DNA of 22,145 nucleotides from Morganella morganii. GTDB taxonomy: Bacteria > Pseudomonadota > Gammaproteobacteria > Enterobacterales > Enterobacteriaceae. The translations under genes were made by a program, and so were the position numbers. Positions 14,765-22,145 of the stretch are shown here, in pieces. Numbering within the stretch: position 1 is the first letter of the stretch; every line of letters starts with the position of its first letter. Location of the stretch: NCBI RefSeq assembly GCF_003996855.1, contig NZ_NRQY01000001.1, forward strand, positions 609,281 through 631,425. The letters are read 5' to 3'. The notes under the pieces were generated by a model, which had not been told where the DNA came from, searched no databases, and was given only the letters and a program-made list of their open reading frames with translations.

Positions 14765-15628
14765 TTATCCGGTGAGAAGGGAATCAATAATCGCCTGAGC
14801 GCTCTGATAATAGCGGTCACCGAATAAATGGCTGCGGTGAAGCTGGTAATAGAGCTGATACAGCGGCTGGCGCTCTAAGAAACCACTTTCCAGTGGCCAG
14901 ACCTGCTGATAGCCGTCAAGGATCTGCATCGGCAATTCAGGGAAGAAAGAGAGCATTGCCAGATCACACTCTCGATCACCCCAGTAACACGCAGGGTCAA
15001 ACGCGACGGTTCTTCCGTCAGCGACAGCTGCACAGTTTGACGGCCACAGGTCGCCGTGGAGCAGAGAGGGCTGCGGCTGGTGGTTTGCGAGTTTTTGCTG
15101 CACACGCTGAATGATGCTGTCGATATCGCCGAAGATAATGCCTTTTTCTTTCGCCAGTTGTAATTGCCAGCCGATCCGCTTTTCAGCAAAGAAAGAGGCC
15201 CATTTTTTATCCCAGGCATTCGGTTGCGGGTTAGTGCCCAGCAGATTATCTTCATCGAAACCGTAACGGGGCTGCTCATGCCATTGGTGCAGACGTGCCA
15301 GCTGCTGTCCGAACATATAGGCGGAATGGGAATCAAAAGGCTTCAGCGGCAGATATTCCATAATCAAAAAGCTGAATTCTTTTGTCGACCCGACACCATA
15401 AACGACGGGTGTTGTCAGTGTACGGCTGCGGCTTAGGGCATCAAGCTGTTCCGCCTCAGTTTTGAATACCTGTAACATGTCACGCCGGTTGTATTTGATA
15501 AAAACCGCATGATCGCTGTAACGGGCACACCATGAACAGTGGATTTCACCGCTGTTGAGTTGTTTTTTGTCAGAGAACGAGTGTTCGCCGAAATGTTCAC
15601 TGAGTATACGTCCTGCTGCCTGCCACAT
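14765..15628 (-). CDS. yniA: Fructosamine kinase-family protein YniA
   Basis: Aminoglycoside-phosphotransferase-like kinase of the fructosamine/ketosamine-3-kinase family, expected to phosphorylate glycated amines or ribulosamines in protein deglycation. The kinase features are present: Lys45 in FIKY, the catalytic loop HGDLWPSN (Asp193, Asn198) and metal-binding FDPACYWGDRECD (Asp211). At 287 aa it matches E. coli YniA along its whole length. I use the ATG at 15628, which has GAGG seven bases upstream; a GTG 12 bases earlier would overlap that ribosome site. It converges with yniB at a shared terminator. Confidence 0.92.
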   Translation of the reverse strand: MWQAAGRILSEHFGEHSFSDKKQLNSGEIHCSWCARYSDHAVFIKYNRRDMLQVFKTEAEQLDALSRSRTLTTPVVYGVGSTKEFSFLIMEYLPLKPFDSHSAYMFGQQLARLHQWHEQPRYGFDEDNLLGTNPQPNAWDKKWASFFAEKRIGWQLQLAKEKGIIFGDIDSIIQRVQQKLANHQPQPSLLHGDLWPSNCAAVADGRTVAFDPACYWGDRECDLAMLSFFPELPMQILDGYQQVWPLESGFLERQPLYQLYYQLHRSHLFGDRYYQSAQAIIDSLLTG

Positions 15629-15782
15629 GAGCCACCTCACTAAGCCGTCTATCAGTTGCTCTATCTTACCGCCGGAAAATAAAAGAAAAAAGCGTACATC
15701 TCACACAAATTACACAGTAACCACAGGGAAATACAGAAAAGGACAAAAAATAGATGGCTGTTTCGGAAGAGTCCGGATGCGG

Positions 15783-15810
15783 GGGGATATTCCGGTGACA
15801 GAATATCCCC
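15783..15810 (-). terminator. Hairpin after sitD, weak terminator candidate
   Basis: GGGGATATTC pairs with GAATATCCCC (10 base pairs, eight-base loop) just 14 bases past the sitD stop. No T-run follows on the minus strand, so a Rho-independent stop is doubtful; it may stabilise the sit mRNA 3' end. Confidence 0.4.
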
Positions 15811-15823
15811 GTTGTGCAGAGGG

Positions 15824-16678
15824 TCAGGCGATTTGTCTGCGGCGTTTCAGTGCCGATAACCGCAGCTGGTTATAAATCAGTGCCAGCACAAAATAGAGAG
15901 CCTGCACCAAAACAATACAGGCGCCGGTGGCACCGTCGATATGGAAGCTGACGACAGTACCGATATAGCTAGAGCTGACAGAGACCAGAATCGCCACCAG
16001 AATCATTTTACCGAAACTGCGGCACAGCAGGAAGGCGATGATACCCGGCGAGATAAGCATGGCGATCACCAGAATGATTCCGACCGCCTGAAGGGAAGCG
16101 ACGATAGTCAGCGCCAGCAGCGACAGCAGCCCGTAGTGCAGAATACGAACCGGAAGCCCGATAACCCGGGCCTGGTTGGGATCAAAGCAGTACAGCATGA
16201 AATCCTTGTATTTCACCATCAGCACAACCATCGTCAGCCCGGCGATAATCAGGGTCTGGCGAAGCTCGGCCTGTGTGATCCCGAGGATGTTACCGAACAG
16301 AATGTGCGTGAGGTGCTGCTCGGTATCAATGCGGGTGAACAACACCAGACCGAGAGCAAACATACCGGAGAAAACAATCCCCATAACAGTATCTTCTTTT
16401 ATCCGGCTGTGTTCTTTGAGGTAACCGGTGGCAAAGGCACAGAAAAGCCCGGAAATAAATGCGCCGATAATCAGCGGAATGCCTGTCACGAATGCCATCA
16501 CAATACCCGGCAGAACGGCATGGGAAATGGCATCTCCCATCAGTGACCAGCCTTTGAGCACCAGAAAGCATGAGAGGACAGCACAGACCGCACCGGTCAG
16601 AATGGCAGCGAACATGGCCCGCTGCATAAACGGAAAGGCAAACGGATCAATAAACAGTGAGGTCAGAAAATCACTCAT
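15824..16678 (-). CDS. sitD: Manganese/iron ABC transporter permease SitD
   Basis: Inner-membrane permease of the ABC-3 (metal) family, the second of two paired channel subunits of SitABCD. It has about eight hydrophobic segments and family landmarks: [23 protein letters not shown] near the N-terminus, VMGIVFSGMFALGLVLF, and VGIILVIAMLISPGIIAFLL. Length 284 aa is normal. Its start overlaps the sitC stop by four bases (ATGA), so the two permeases are translationally coupled. It is the last gene of the operon, followed by a hairpin. Paralogy with SitC is evident from the shared [10 protein letters not shown] motif. Confidence 0.95.
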   Translation of the reverse strand: MSDFLTSLFIDPFAFPFMQRAMFAAILTGAVCAVLSCFLVLKGWSLMGDAISHAVLPGIVMAFVTGIPLIIGAFISGLFCAFATGYLKEHSRIKEDTVMGIVFSGMFALGLVLFTRIDTEQHLTHILFGNILGITQAELRQTLIIAGLTMVVLMVKYKDFMLYCFDPNQARVIGLPVRILHYGLLSLLALTIVASLQAVGIILVIAMLISPGIIAFLLCRSFGKMILVAILVSVSSSYIGTVVSFHIDGATGACIVLVQALYFVLALIYNQLRLSALKRRRQIA

Positions 16679-17550
16679 GAGTTTGCCTCCTGACGCAGTT
16701 TTGCCGATTCGCGGCGGGCACGACGGCGGGTGGACAGCATGCCGTGCTTTGGTGCAAAGAAGAAGGCAATCAGGAAAATAATGGTCTGTAAGGTCACAAT
16801 CACGCCGCCGGTTGCTCCGTTCAGGAAATAACTGATATAGGCACCGGCACTACTGGTAACGGCCCCTAAAACGACTGCGATAACCAGCAATTTTTTAAAC
16901 TGATCCGCTAACAGATAGGCGGTGGCTCCGGGGGTGATGACCATCGCAATGACCAGAATCGCCCCGACAGTCTGAAGTGCCGCGACAGTACAGGCGCTGA
17001 GCAGGGTAAAGAAGATAATTTTCAGTGCCAGCGGATTCAGACCGATAGAACGGGCATGGGTTTCATCAAAAAAGACCACCAGCAGATCTTTCCAGATAAA
17101 CATCAGCACGAGGAAAGAAACAGCAATAATAATTTCCACCTGCAACATGTCTTCATCAGCAATCCCGAGAATATTTCCCATAATGATGGTCTGTACATTC
17201 ACAGCGGTCGGGTTCAGGGAAACAATCAGCAGGCCAGCCGCAAAGAACGTGGAAAATATAAACCCGATCACCGCATCTTCCCGCAACCGGGTCAGATGGC
17301 GGACAAACGTCATGGAAAGGGCGGCCAGCATACCGGTGAAGAACGCCCCTACAGAGTAAGGAAAGCCGAGGGCGTAAGCCCCAGCCACGCCGGGAACCAC
17401 AGAGTGGGAGAGCGCGTCCCCCATCAGTGACCAGCCTTTCAGCATCAGGTAAGCGGACAGAAAGGCACACACGGCACCCACAAGACCGCTGACCCAGATG
17501 GCCTTCACCATATAGTTATATCCAAACGGCTGGAGTAACAGCTCTGTCAT
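16675..17550 (-). CDS. sitC: Manganese/iron ABC transporter permease SitC
   Basis: ABC-3-family permease (291 aa), forming with SitD the membrane channel for Mn2+/Fe2+ import. Hydrophobic segments alternate with short loops, and the motif [23 protein letters not shown] (about 33-55), [15 protein letters not shown] and [20 protein letters not shown] are characteristic. The C-terminus is a basic cytoplasmic tail ([10 protein letters not shown]). Both ends overlap its neighbours by four bases (sitB at 17547-17550, sitD at 16675-16678), marking a tightly coupled operon. Confidence 0.95.
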   Translation of the reverse strand: MTELLLQPFGYNYMVKAIWVSGLVGAVCAFLSAYLMLKGWSLMGDALSHSVVPGVAGAYALGFPYSVGAFFTGMLAALSMTFVRHLTRLREDAVIGFIFSTFFAAGLLIVSLNPTAVNVQTIIMGNILGIADEDMLQVEIIIAVSFLVLMFIWKDLLVVFFDETHARSIGLNPLALKIIFFTLLSACTVAALQTVGAILVIAMVITPGATAYLLADQFKKLLVIAVVLGAVTSSAGAYISYFLNGATGGVIVTLQTIIFLIAFFFAPKHGMLSTRRRARRESAKLRQEANS

Positions 17551-18431
17551 GGCTGTTCTTCCTTACTGCCGGTTTTTACCGTCAGATTATCCTGATGGCC
17601 GTAGAAGACAGCGGCGCGTTCGTCATCAGTAATAACAGTCAGTGAACGCGGGTCATCGTCGTCATGCAGATCGGGACCGGACAGGTTGATATGGCGCAGC
17701 ACGCCACCGAATGTTTTTTCCAGGTTTTTCTGAGTAAAGGTGGTGGCGGTCGGGCCGCTGTCGAGTACTGTACGGTTTATCAGGATCACATGGTCACAGA
17801 ACTCAGGGACACTGCCGAGGTTGTGGGTGGATACCAGCACCAGATGCCCTTCCTCGCGCAGTGAACGCAGTAAATCAATAATCGCATTCTCTGTTTTGAC
17901 ATCCACGCCGGTAAACGGCTCATCCAGCAACAGCACTTTTCCGTTTTGTGCCAGAGCACGTGCCAGAAACACGCGTTTTTTCTGTCCGCCGGAGAGCTCG
18001 CCTATCTGGCGGTGACCCAGTCCGGTAAGACCGACGCGTTCCAGTGCATCAGCGACGGCTTTTTTATCGGCTTTACCGGGAATTCGCAAAAAACCCATTT
18101 TACCGTAGCGGCCCATCATCACCACATCGGAGACCAGCACCGGAAAGTTCCAGTCCACTTCTTCTGTCTGCGGAACATAGGCAATCACATTTTTTTTCAG
18201 CGCGGCACGTACAGGTTCATCATTTAGTGTCACCCGGCCCTGCGTCGGTGTGACCAGTCCCATAATAGTTTTGAACAGGGTGGACTTACCGCTGCCGTTA
18301 ATGCCTACGAGAGCACAGATAGTGCCGCCCTCTATACTGAAACTCGCATCAAAAATTGCGGTATGACCATTGTTATAGGTGACAGTGGCGTTATCGACAA
18401 CCAGCTGTGGTTTGCTGAACGGATCACTCAT
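17547..18431 (-). CDS. sitB: Manganese/iron ABC transporter ATP-binding protein SitB
   Basis: Cytoplasmic ATPase subunit (294 aa) powering SitABCD. It shows Walker [10 protein letters not shown] (43-51), Q-loop Gln88, signature LSGGQ (146-150), Walker B LLLDE (167-171) and switch His203. The C-terminal extension beyond about residue 235 contains an acidic run (HDDDDP) seen in Sit/Yfe ATPases. The start overlaps the sitA stop by four bases and the stop overlaps sitC. Confidence 0.96.
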   Translation of the reverse strand: MSDPFSKPQLVVDNATVTYNNGHTAIFDASFSIEGGTICALVGINGSGKSTLFKTIMGLVTPTQGRVTLNDEPVRAALKKNVIAYVPQTEEVDWNFPVLVSDVVMMGRYGKMGFLRIPGKADKKAVADALERVGLTGLGHRQIGELSGGQKKRVFLARALAQNGKVLLLDEPFTGVDVKTENAIIDLLRSLREEGHLVLVSTHNLGSVPEFCDHVILINRTVLDSGPTATTFTQKNLEKTFGGVLRHINLSGPDLHDDDDPRSLTVITDDERAAVFYGHQDNLTVKTGSKEEQP

Positions 18432-19357
18432 TGATGAAATCCTTTGGCGATAGTGTCTACAGTGGTATTGAGCAGGTCAATATAGGTCGGAACCGGGCCG
18501 TCAGCGGCGGACAGGGAATCCACATACAGTACACCGCCGTATTCTGCACCGGTTTCTTTGGCAACTTGTTTAGCTGGCTTATCAGAAATCGTACTTTCGC
18601 TGAATACAACCGGAATTTTATATTTACGCACAGTATCAATCATGTATCGTACCTGCTGTGGTGTGCCTTGCTCTTCTGCGTTAATCGGCCACAGGTAAAC
18701 TTCCTGAAAACCGTAATCATTGGCGAGATAGCTGAATGCCCCCTCACTGGTTGCCAGCCAGCGCTGGTTTTCAGGGATATTGGCCAGACGGTCACGCAGC
18801 GGAGCATCAAGCGCTTTTATTTTCGCTGCATACGCGGCTGCATTTTTATTGTAGGTCTCCGCATTAGCGGGGTCATGTTTCACCAGTGCGGCACGGATAT
18901 TTTCGATGTACATCAGCGCGTTGGTCGGGGACATCCAGGCATGCGGATTCGGGTTACCGTTATACGCGCCGCCGCGAATGGAATTAGGGGTTATCCCTTC
19001 GGTAATGACAACAGCCGGGACATCCTGTAAATTTTCAAAGAAACGCTCAAACCAGCGTTCCAGGTTCAGGCCGTTCCACAGGATCAGATCCGCATCCTGC
19101 GCCCGCATAATGTCTTTCGGAGTCGGCTGATAATCATGGATTTCAGCACCGGGTTTGGTGATGGATTCCACAATTGCGGCATCACCGGCCACGTTTTGTG
19201 CCATATCCTGAATGATAGTGAAAGTAGTAACAACCTTGAATTTTTTCTCCGCAGCGGCGGAATATCCGCTGACTGCACACAGTGCAAGCAGCAGCACTGC
19301 ATGACGGAATATCTGTGTCAGAGACGGAAGGGAAAACGTATTTTGTTTTTTGTTCAT
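18428..19357 (-). CDS. sitA: Manganese/iron-binding periplasmic protein SitA
   Basis: Cluster A-I (PsaA/SitA) solute-binding protein that delivers Mn2+ or Fe2+ to SitCD in the periplasm. The four metal ligands expected of the family are present: His74 (AEIHDYQ), His139 (NPHAW), Glu205 (SEGAFSY) and Asp280 (YVDSLS). A Sec signal peptide (residues 1-36, basic start, hydrophobic [12 protein letters not shown], cleavage near SAAA-EKKF) is clear. I place the start at 19357 (MNKKQ). The same frame extends 22 codons further upstream, but that extension would translate the Fur box. The 309-residue length fits the family. First gene of sitABCD. Confidence 0.96.
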   Translation of the reverse strand: MNKKQNTFSLPSLTQIFRHAVLLLALCAVSGYSAAAEKKFKVVTTFTIIQDMAQNVAGDAAIVESITKPGAEIHDYQPTPKDIMRAQDADLILWNGLNLERWFERFFENLQDVPAVVITEGITPNSIRGGAYNGNPNPHAWMSPTNALMYIENIRAALVKHDPANAETYNKNAAAYAAKIKALDAPLRDRLANIPENQRWLATSEGAFSYLANDYGFQEVYLWPINAEEQGTPQQVRYMIDTVRKYKIPVVFSESTISDKPAKQVAKETGAEYGGVLYVDSLSAADGPVPTYIDLLNTTVDTIAKGFHQ

Positions 19358-19408
19358 TTTATCAGCCTGCCTGGTTAAAGTGTGACAATCACTAAGGATA
19401 TCTTCAAT

Positions 19409-19442
19409 GATAATGATTATCAATATTATTTAGTGTTGTCAA
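19409..19442 (-). promoter_or_regulatory. sitA promoter with Fur box
   Basis: Minus strand: perfect TTGACA (19442-19437), 15-base spacer, GATAAT (19421-19416). The window 19409-19427 matches the 19-base Fur consensus at 16 positions and covers the -10 element. This predicts iron repression of sitABCD. The transcript would start about 50 bases before the sitA ATG. Confidence 0.75.
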
Positions 19443-19479
19443 GCACTTCTGTAATATCTTTATAACATTCAGTACGATC

Positions 19480-19501
19480 GATTCACACTATGCTATGAAT
19501 C
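19480..19501. promoter_or_regulatory. 22-base imperfect palindrome between sitA and emtA
   Basis: GATTCA (19480-19485) and TGAATC (19496-19501) are inverted copies 10 bases apart, about 40 bases upstream of the sitA -35. The centre is a tandem CTATGCTATG. It might be a site for a second metal regulator such as MntR, but does not match the MntR consensus I recall (CATAG, six bases, CTATG). Confidence 0.25.
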
Positions 19502-19596
19502 ACATAAAATGTAAAAGTTAAGTAAACTCCTTTTGGTTTATGTGTGTTTTCAGTATTCTTAGCCTTATCAGCATGCCGGATAATTAGGGTAACAGA

Positions 19597-20277
19597 GTGA
19601 AAAAAACCGTTAGTGTGATTGCGTTAGCATTATTGTTGGCGGGCTGTTCCGGGAGCAGCAAGCAATCCGGTACAGGCTCCGGCGGCTGGATAACACCGCC
19701 ATCTTCCGGCATTACCGGTTCTTCTGTCTATCCGGTAAAGGGCAGTGGCGTATATCCTGCCACGCCGTTTGATCAGTTTATCCGCCAGGCATCTAACCGT
19801 TATGAGGTCGATGAAACGCTGATCCGTGCCATTATTGAGGTTGAATCCTCTTACCGGCCGGAGGTTATCAGTAAATCCAACGCCGTTGGCCTGATGCAGA
19901 TTAAGGCATCAACCGCCGGGCGCGATGCTTATCGTGTCAAAGGCCGTAACGGTGAACCGAGTACCCGTGAGCTGCTGGATCCGCAGACCAACATTGATAT
20001 CGGCACAACCTATATACGGATTATCCGTGACCAGCATCTGGCCGGGATTACCGCCCCGCAAACCCTCAATTACGCAACGATTGTCTCCTATGTTAACGGT
20101 GCCGGCGCTTTGCTGCGCACGTTTGATAACAACCGCACGCTGGCAATAGAAAAAATCAATGCGCTGTCAGCTGATGAATTTTATGAACATGTGCAGAGCA
20201 AACACCCTGCATCACAGGCTCCGCGTTACCTGTGGAAAGTGAAAAATGCATACCGCGCACTGGCGATGGCGGACTGA
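19597..20277 (+). CDS. emtA: Membrane-bound endo-type lytic murein transglycosylase EmtA
   Basis: SLT-family lytic transglycosylase cleaving the MurNAc-GlcNAc bond in murein with 1,6-anhydro-MurNAc formation, anchored in the outer membrane as a lipoprotein. The frame starts with GTG at 19597 behind AGGG. A signal with lipobox LLLAGC (Cys17) is followed by a Ser/Gly/Pro-rich tether (about 18-54) longer than in E. coli EmtA, accounting for 226 versus about 203 residues. Catalytic Glu83 is in IIEVESSYRP. SKSNAVGLMQIKASTAGRD and SYVNGAGALLRTF match EmtA rather than MltC or Slt. The gene is single, divergent from sitA. Confidence 0.93.
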   Translation: MKKTVSVIALALLLAGCSGSSKQSGTGSGGWITPPSSGITGSSVYPVKGSGVYPATPFDQFIRQASNRYEVDETLIRAIIEVESSYRPEVISKSNAVGLMQIKASTAGRDAYRVKGRNGEPSTRELLDPQTNIDIGTTYIRIIRDQHLAGITAPQTLNYATIVSYVNGAGALLRTFDNNRTLAIEKINALSADEFYEHVQSKHPASQAPRYLWKVKNAYRALAMAD

Positions 20278-20299
20278 TTTTTCTTTTATAAATGCCTCC

Positions 20300-20340
20300 T
20301 CCGTTGCAGATGCTGCGCCGTAGTGTGAATCTGCAACGGA
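20300..20340 (+). terminator. Twelve-base-pair hairpin after emtA, no T-run
   Basis: TCCGTTGCAGAT pairs perfectly with ATCTGCAACGGA across a 17-base loop, 23 bases after the emtA stop. No T-run follows, so it may be a 3'-end stabiliser or a Rho-assisted terminator. Confidence 0.4.
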
Positions 20341-20493
20341 AATCGTCCCGCTATTTCTCCTGCAATAAAACCTGTCTGCTGTTTTTGTATCACGCACCAG
20401 CCTTTGCTGAATAAAAAGCATACGATCTGCACCACTGATAATGAAGAAAAGAATGAGGGAGTGTGAGGAATTGCGTGTTGTGCGGAAAAAATG

Positions 20494-20558
20494 AAAAAAA
20501 AACCCTGATTCAGGATCAGGGCAATGAAAAATACCAAAAGTTCACTTATCTCTACTAC
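20494..20558 (-). ncRNA. Candidate Hfq-type small RNA, about 65 nt, unnamed
   Basis: On the minus strand, CCCTGAT and ATCAGGG form a seven-base-pair stem (20521-20503) followed by nine T (20502-20494), a strong intrinsic terminator with no protein gene ahead of it. About 43 bases upstream of the stem lies TATACT (20570-20565), a one-mismatch -10 element; the -35 region is poor. The transcript would contain a U-rich run (TATTTTTC) just before the terminator stem, as in Hfq-binding RNAs. I do not recognise its sequence as a named family. Confidence 0.4.
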
Positions 20559-20670
20559 AGGCGGAGTATAACGAACAACATTTTACAATTGGTGAATTAA
20601 GAATGATAAATTGTATCAATGTTTTACCTGGGCAGATCTTCGGTGTGAATAATTGTACTCCGTGATTGTC

Positions 20671-20720
20671 AGAAAGTGGCTGACCCGGGCGGAAGCCCCG
20701 CTATGAATGCCGGACTTTCT
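20671..20720. repeat. Nested inverted repeat with internal GC hairpin
   Basis: AGAAAGT (20671-20677) pairs with ACTTTCT (20714-20720). Inside are GGC/GCC and a compact GGGC-GGAA-GCCC hairpin, giving a small multi-stem RNA-like fold. The role is unknown, and no matching riboswitch motif was recognised. Confidence 0.35.
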
Positions 20721-20872
20721 CTATATACACTGATAATTAAAATTGCCTCAGATGCTGTTTTAAAAAGGAAATGTTCATAATTTCTGCATTCTTTGTGACA
20801 CCGCACACTTTTTCAGATACCTGGTCACATAAACCTATTAATCCTTATTTGCTGTGCTAGTATGGATTTCGA

Positions 20873-20955
20873 GTTCCGGCAAGGGCGCCCGGCAGATTAT
20901 TATCCGCAGGTGTGACCCGGCTTGTAATGTACGCAAGAAATTGCCGGTAACGTAC
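20873..20955 (+). other. Structured segment near the island boundary, possible RNA
   Basis: GTTCCGGCAA (20873-20882) can pair with TTGCCGGTAAC (20941-20951) apart from one bulged base, enclosing 58 GC-rich bases. An alternative stem GTACG (20929-20933) with CGTAC (20951-20955) would compete with it. An extended -10-like TGCTAGTAT lies just upstream (20855-20863). No terminator is visible. Confidence 0.3.
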
Positions 20956-21129
20956 TGAAAATCAAATAAATGAGATTTCTATATGTGATCTTACGTATGG
21001 GTCATCTTCCCCATCCCAATCTATTTCAACCCGTTTCACTTTCCACTCTCCGCACCAGATAAACATTGAGTTTGCATCTTCCGTGTGTTTCACTCTGTTT
21101 CATTCCGTTCAAGTTCGTGCCACTAAAAT

Positions 21130-21168
21130 TGTGTACATATCTGCGTACATAATTCAGGGATGTACACA
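21130..21168. repeat. Inverted and direct repeats over the integrase start
   Basis: TGTGTACAT (21130-21138) and ATGTACACA (21160-21168) are perfect inverted copies; a third partial copy GTACAT (21145-21150) lies 12 bases after the first. The right copy includes the A of the integrase ATG. This may be an autoregulatory or recombination-protein site. Confidence 0.5.
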
Positions 21169-22145
21169 TGCTGACAGATGCGAAACTCAGAAAGCTACAT
21201 AATGTTGAAAGAGAAAAACTTACCGAGATAGCCGATGCTCAGGGCTTATCAGTCCGTATCACCCCGAAAGGGATGATTGTGTTCCAGTACCGCTACAGAT
21301 TTAACGGCAAAGCCCGGAGAATGACGCTGGGAGAATACGGAGTCATTTCCCTGAAAGACGCTCGTAATCTGGCACAGGATGCGAGGCGGTTACTGCTGGA
21401 CGGCAAAGATCCGATAATTGAAAAGGAGATGGCGCTCAGTGACTACAACACAAAGCTGACTGTGAATGACTGTATTAGTGAGTGGTTAAACAGTCCGCAG
21501 GCTCAAAAGTTGGTTAAGCTGGATTTCTGGCGGCGTGCGTTACAGCGTCACGTATCAGATCATGTTGGAAAAATGGTTGTTGAGGATATGACCGTTTCGC
21601 ACTGGCATCCGGTGTTTAAACGAATGCGGGATAATGATGCGGCAACCATGTCTACTGAGGTTCTGTCTAAGATGCGTCAGATATTCTCTTATTGCATCCG
21701 TGCCGGTAAGTTGATGACGAACCCACTGATCGAACTGAGAGCAGATGATGTCGGTGTAAAAGCGAAGTCTGGTAAGCGTTATCTGAGCGACAAGGAGATC
21801 GGCCTGTTTTGGACGTCTGTTGATAGTTCAAATATGACAACTCAAAGTAAGCTTTTTATAAAGCTGGTTCTTCTTACCGGATGCCGTGGTGTTGAGCTAC
21901 GACTGGCTAAGAAATCGGAGTTTGATTTAGAAAATAAAATATGGGTCGTTCCGGATCAGAACTCAAAGACGAGGGAAGGATTTAGCCGGGGTCTGTCTGA
22001 TGAGGCCATTTCTCTGCTCACGCAGGCGTTTGACCTGTACCCTAAATTCAAACAGGTATTCCCTCCGGCTACAGTAAAAGAAGACAGGCCAATGGCGGCG
22101 AGTGTTTTGCTTAGCATGGCGCGACAGGTTGGTGAGGTGATGGGG
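21168..22145 (+). CDS. P4-type tyrosine integrase, 3' end beyond the window
   Basis: Tyrosine recombinase that would integrate and excise a genomic island or prophage. The first 326 codons are in the window with no stop. The N-terminal DUF4102 arm-binding domain (about 1-85) includes LRKL, FQYRYRFNGKARRMTLGEY and SLKDAR. The SAM-like core-binding domain (about 98-190) ends in KMRQIFSYCIRAGKL. The catalytic domain begins near residue 200 with Arg240 in LTGCRGVELRLA and probable Lys267. The HxxR box and nucleophilic tyrosine lie beyond the edge. The product is probably about 400 aa. It reads rightward into the element. AGGGA precedes the ATG. Confidence 0.9.
   Translation, partial: MLTDAKLRKLHNVEREKLTEIADAQGLSVRITPKGMIVFQYRYRFNGKARRMTLGEYGVISLKDARNLAQDARRLLLDGKDPIIEKEMALSDYNTKLTVNDCISEWLNSPQAQKLVKLDFWRRALQRHVSDHVGKMVVEDMTVSHWHPVFKRMRDNDAATMSTEVLSKMRQIFSYCIRAGKLMTNPLIELRADDVGVKAKSGKRYLSDKEIGLFWTSVDSSNMTTQSKLFIKLVLLTGCRGVELRLAKKSEFDLENKIWVVPDQNSKTREGFSRGLSDEAISLLTQAFDLYPKFKQVFPPATVKEDRPMAASVLLSMARQVGEVMG

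Larger units (their letters stand above)
20278..21167. other. Long non-coding stretch between emtA and the integrase (890 bases)
   Basis: No protein gene was found on either strand. From left to right it holds the emtA hairpin (20300-20340), a minus-strand candidate small RNA (20494-20558), an inverted repeat with an internal GC hairpin (20671-20720), a second structured segment behind an extended -10-like element (20862-20955), three GTTTCA[CT]T copies (21033-21104), and the inverted TGTGTACAT repeats at the integrase start. The left boundary of the mobile element must lie in the right part. No tRNA or tmRNA 3' end was recognised as the target. Confidence 0.6.

Noticed and set aside
15629..15640. 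GTG start for yniA at 15640
   Set aside because: It overlaps the ribosome site of the ATG at 15628, which matches the E. coli YniA start.
15941..16546. 201-residue plus-strand frame opposite sitD
   Set aside because: Polar low-complexity antisense reading of a membrane protein gene (Gln, Asp, His, Asn rich).
19358..19423. 22-codon N-terminal extension of sitA
   Set aside because: It would translate the Fur box and -10 element; the signal peptide begins properly at MNKKQ (19357).
20794..20829. TGTGAC ... GTCACA as a CRP-type operator
   Set aside because: The half-sites are 24 bases apart, far from the CRP spacing of six.

Overview
The window looks like chromosome of an enterobacterium, most likely Morganellaceae and probably Morganella. 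GC is moderate. Nearly every gene has a clear Escherichia coli counterpart at close to full length, and the block yniA-yniB-hxpB(yniC)-ydjM-tcyP(ydjN) keeps E. coli order. The species call is inference from gene content; no rRNA is present to confirm it.

Layout. 1-670: a tiny glycine-rich lipoprotein gene (-) and a long leader with a minus-strand terminator. 671-2251: an MdlC-type thiamine-diphosphate decarboxylase that appears to lack about 18 residues at the end of its first domain. 2433-2831: a YbaN-family membrane protein, meeting tail to tail a leftward operon yffB-dapE-M15 peptidase (5025-2828). 5188-6404: an unrecognised probably exported protein and a NarP-like orphan response regulator, convergent. 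6405-6858: an AT-rich spacer. 6859-9580: malic enzyme maeB and a YaeR-type glyoxalase-fold gene. 9586-9689 (-): an unmistakable homologue of the iron-stress small RNA RyhB with its own promoter and Fur box. 9923-10804: heat-shock protease htpX behind a near-consensus sigma-32 promoter. 10958-15628: tcyP, ydjM, hxpB, yniB, yniA. 15824-19357 (-): the sitABCD manganese/iron importer with a Fur box over its promoter. 19597-20277: lytic transglycosylase emtA. 20278-21167: about 890 bases without a protein gene, holding a candidate small RNA and two structured segments. 21168-22145: the first 326 codons of a P4-type tyrosine integrase, so a genomic island or prophage begins near the right edge.

How the parts work together. 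The strongest common theme is iron: RyhB, sitABCD and a 16/19 Fur-box match in front of yniB suggest three Fur-controlled loci within 10 kb. The rest is housekeeping: lysine/peptidoglycan precursor synthesis (dapE), NADPH-generating malate decarboxylation (maeB), envelope quality control (htpX), cystine uptake (tcyP), sugar-phosphate housekeeping (hxpB, yniA) and murein turnover (emtA). No rRNA, tRNA, CRISPR array or insertion sequence was seen. No wholly new multi-gene system is evident; the less-described material is in the non-coding stretches and the damaged-looking mdlC.
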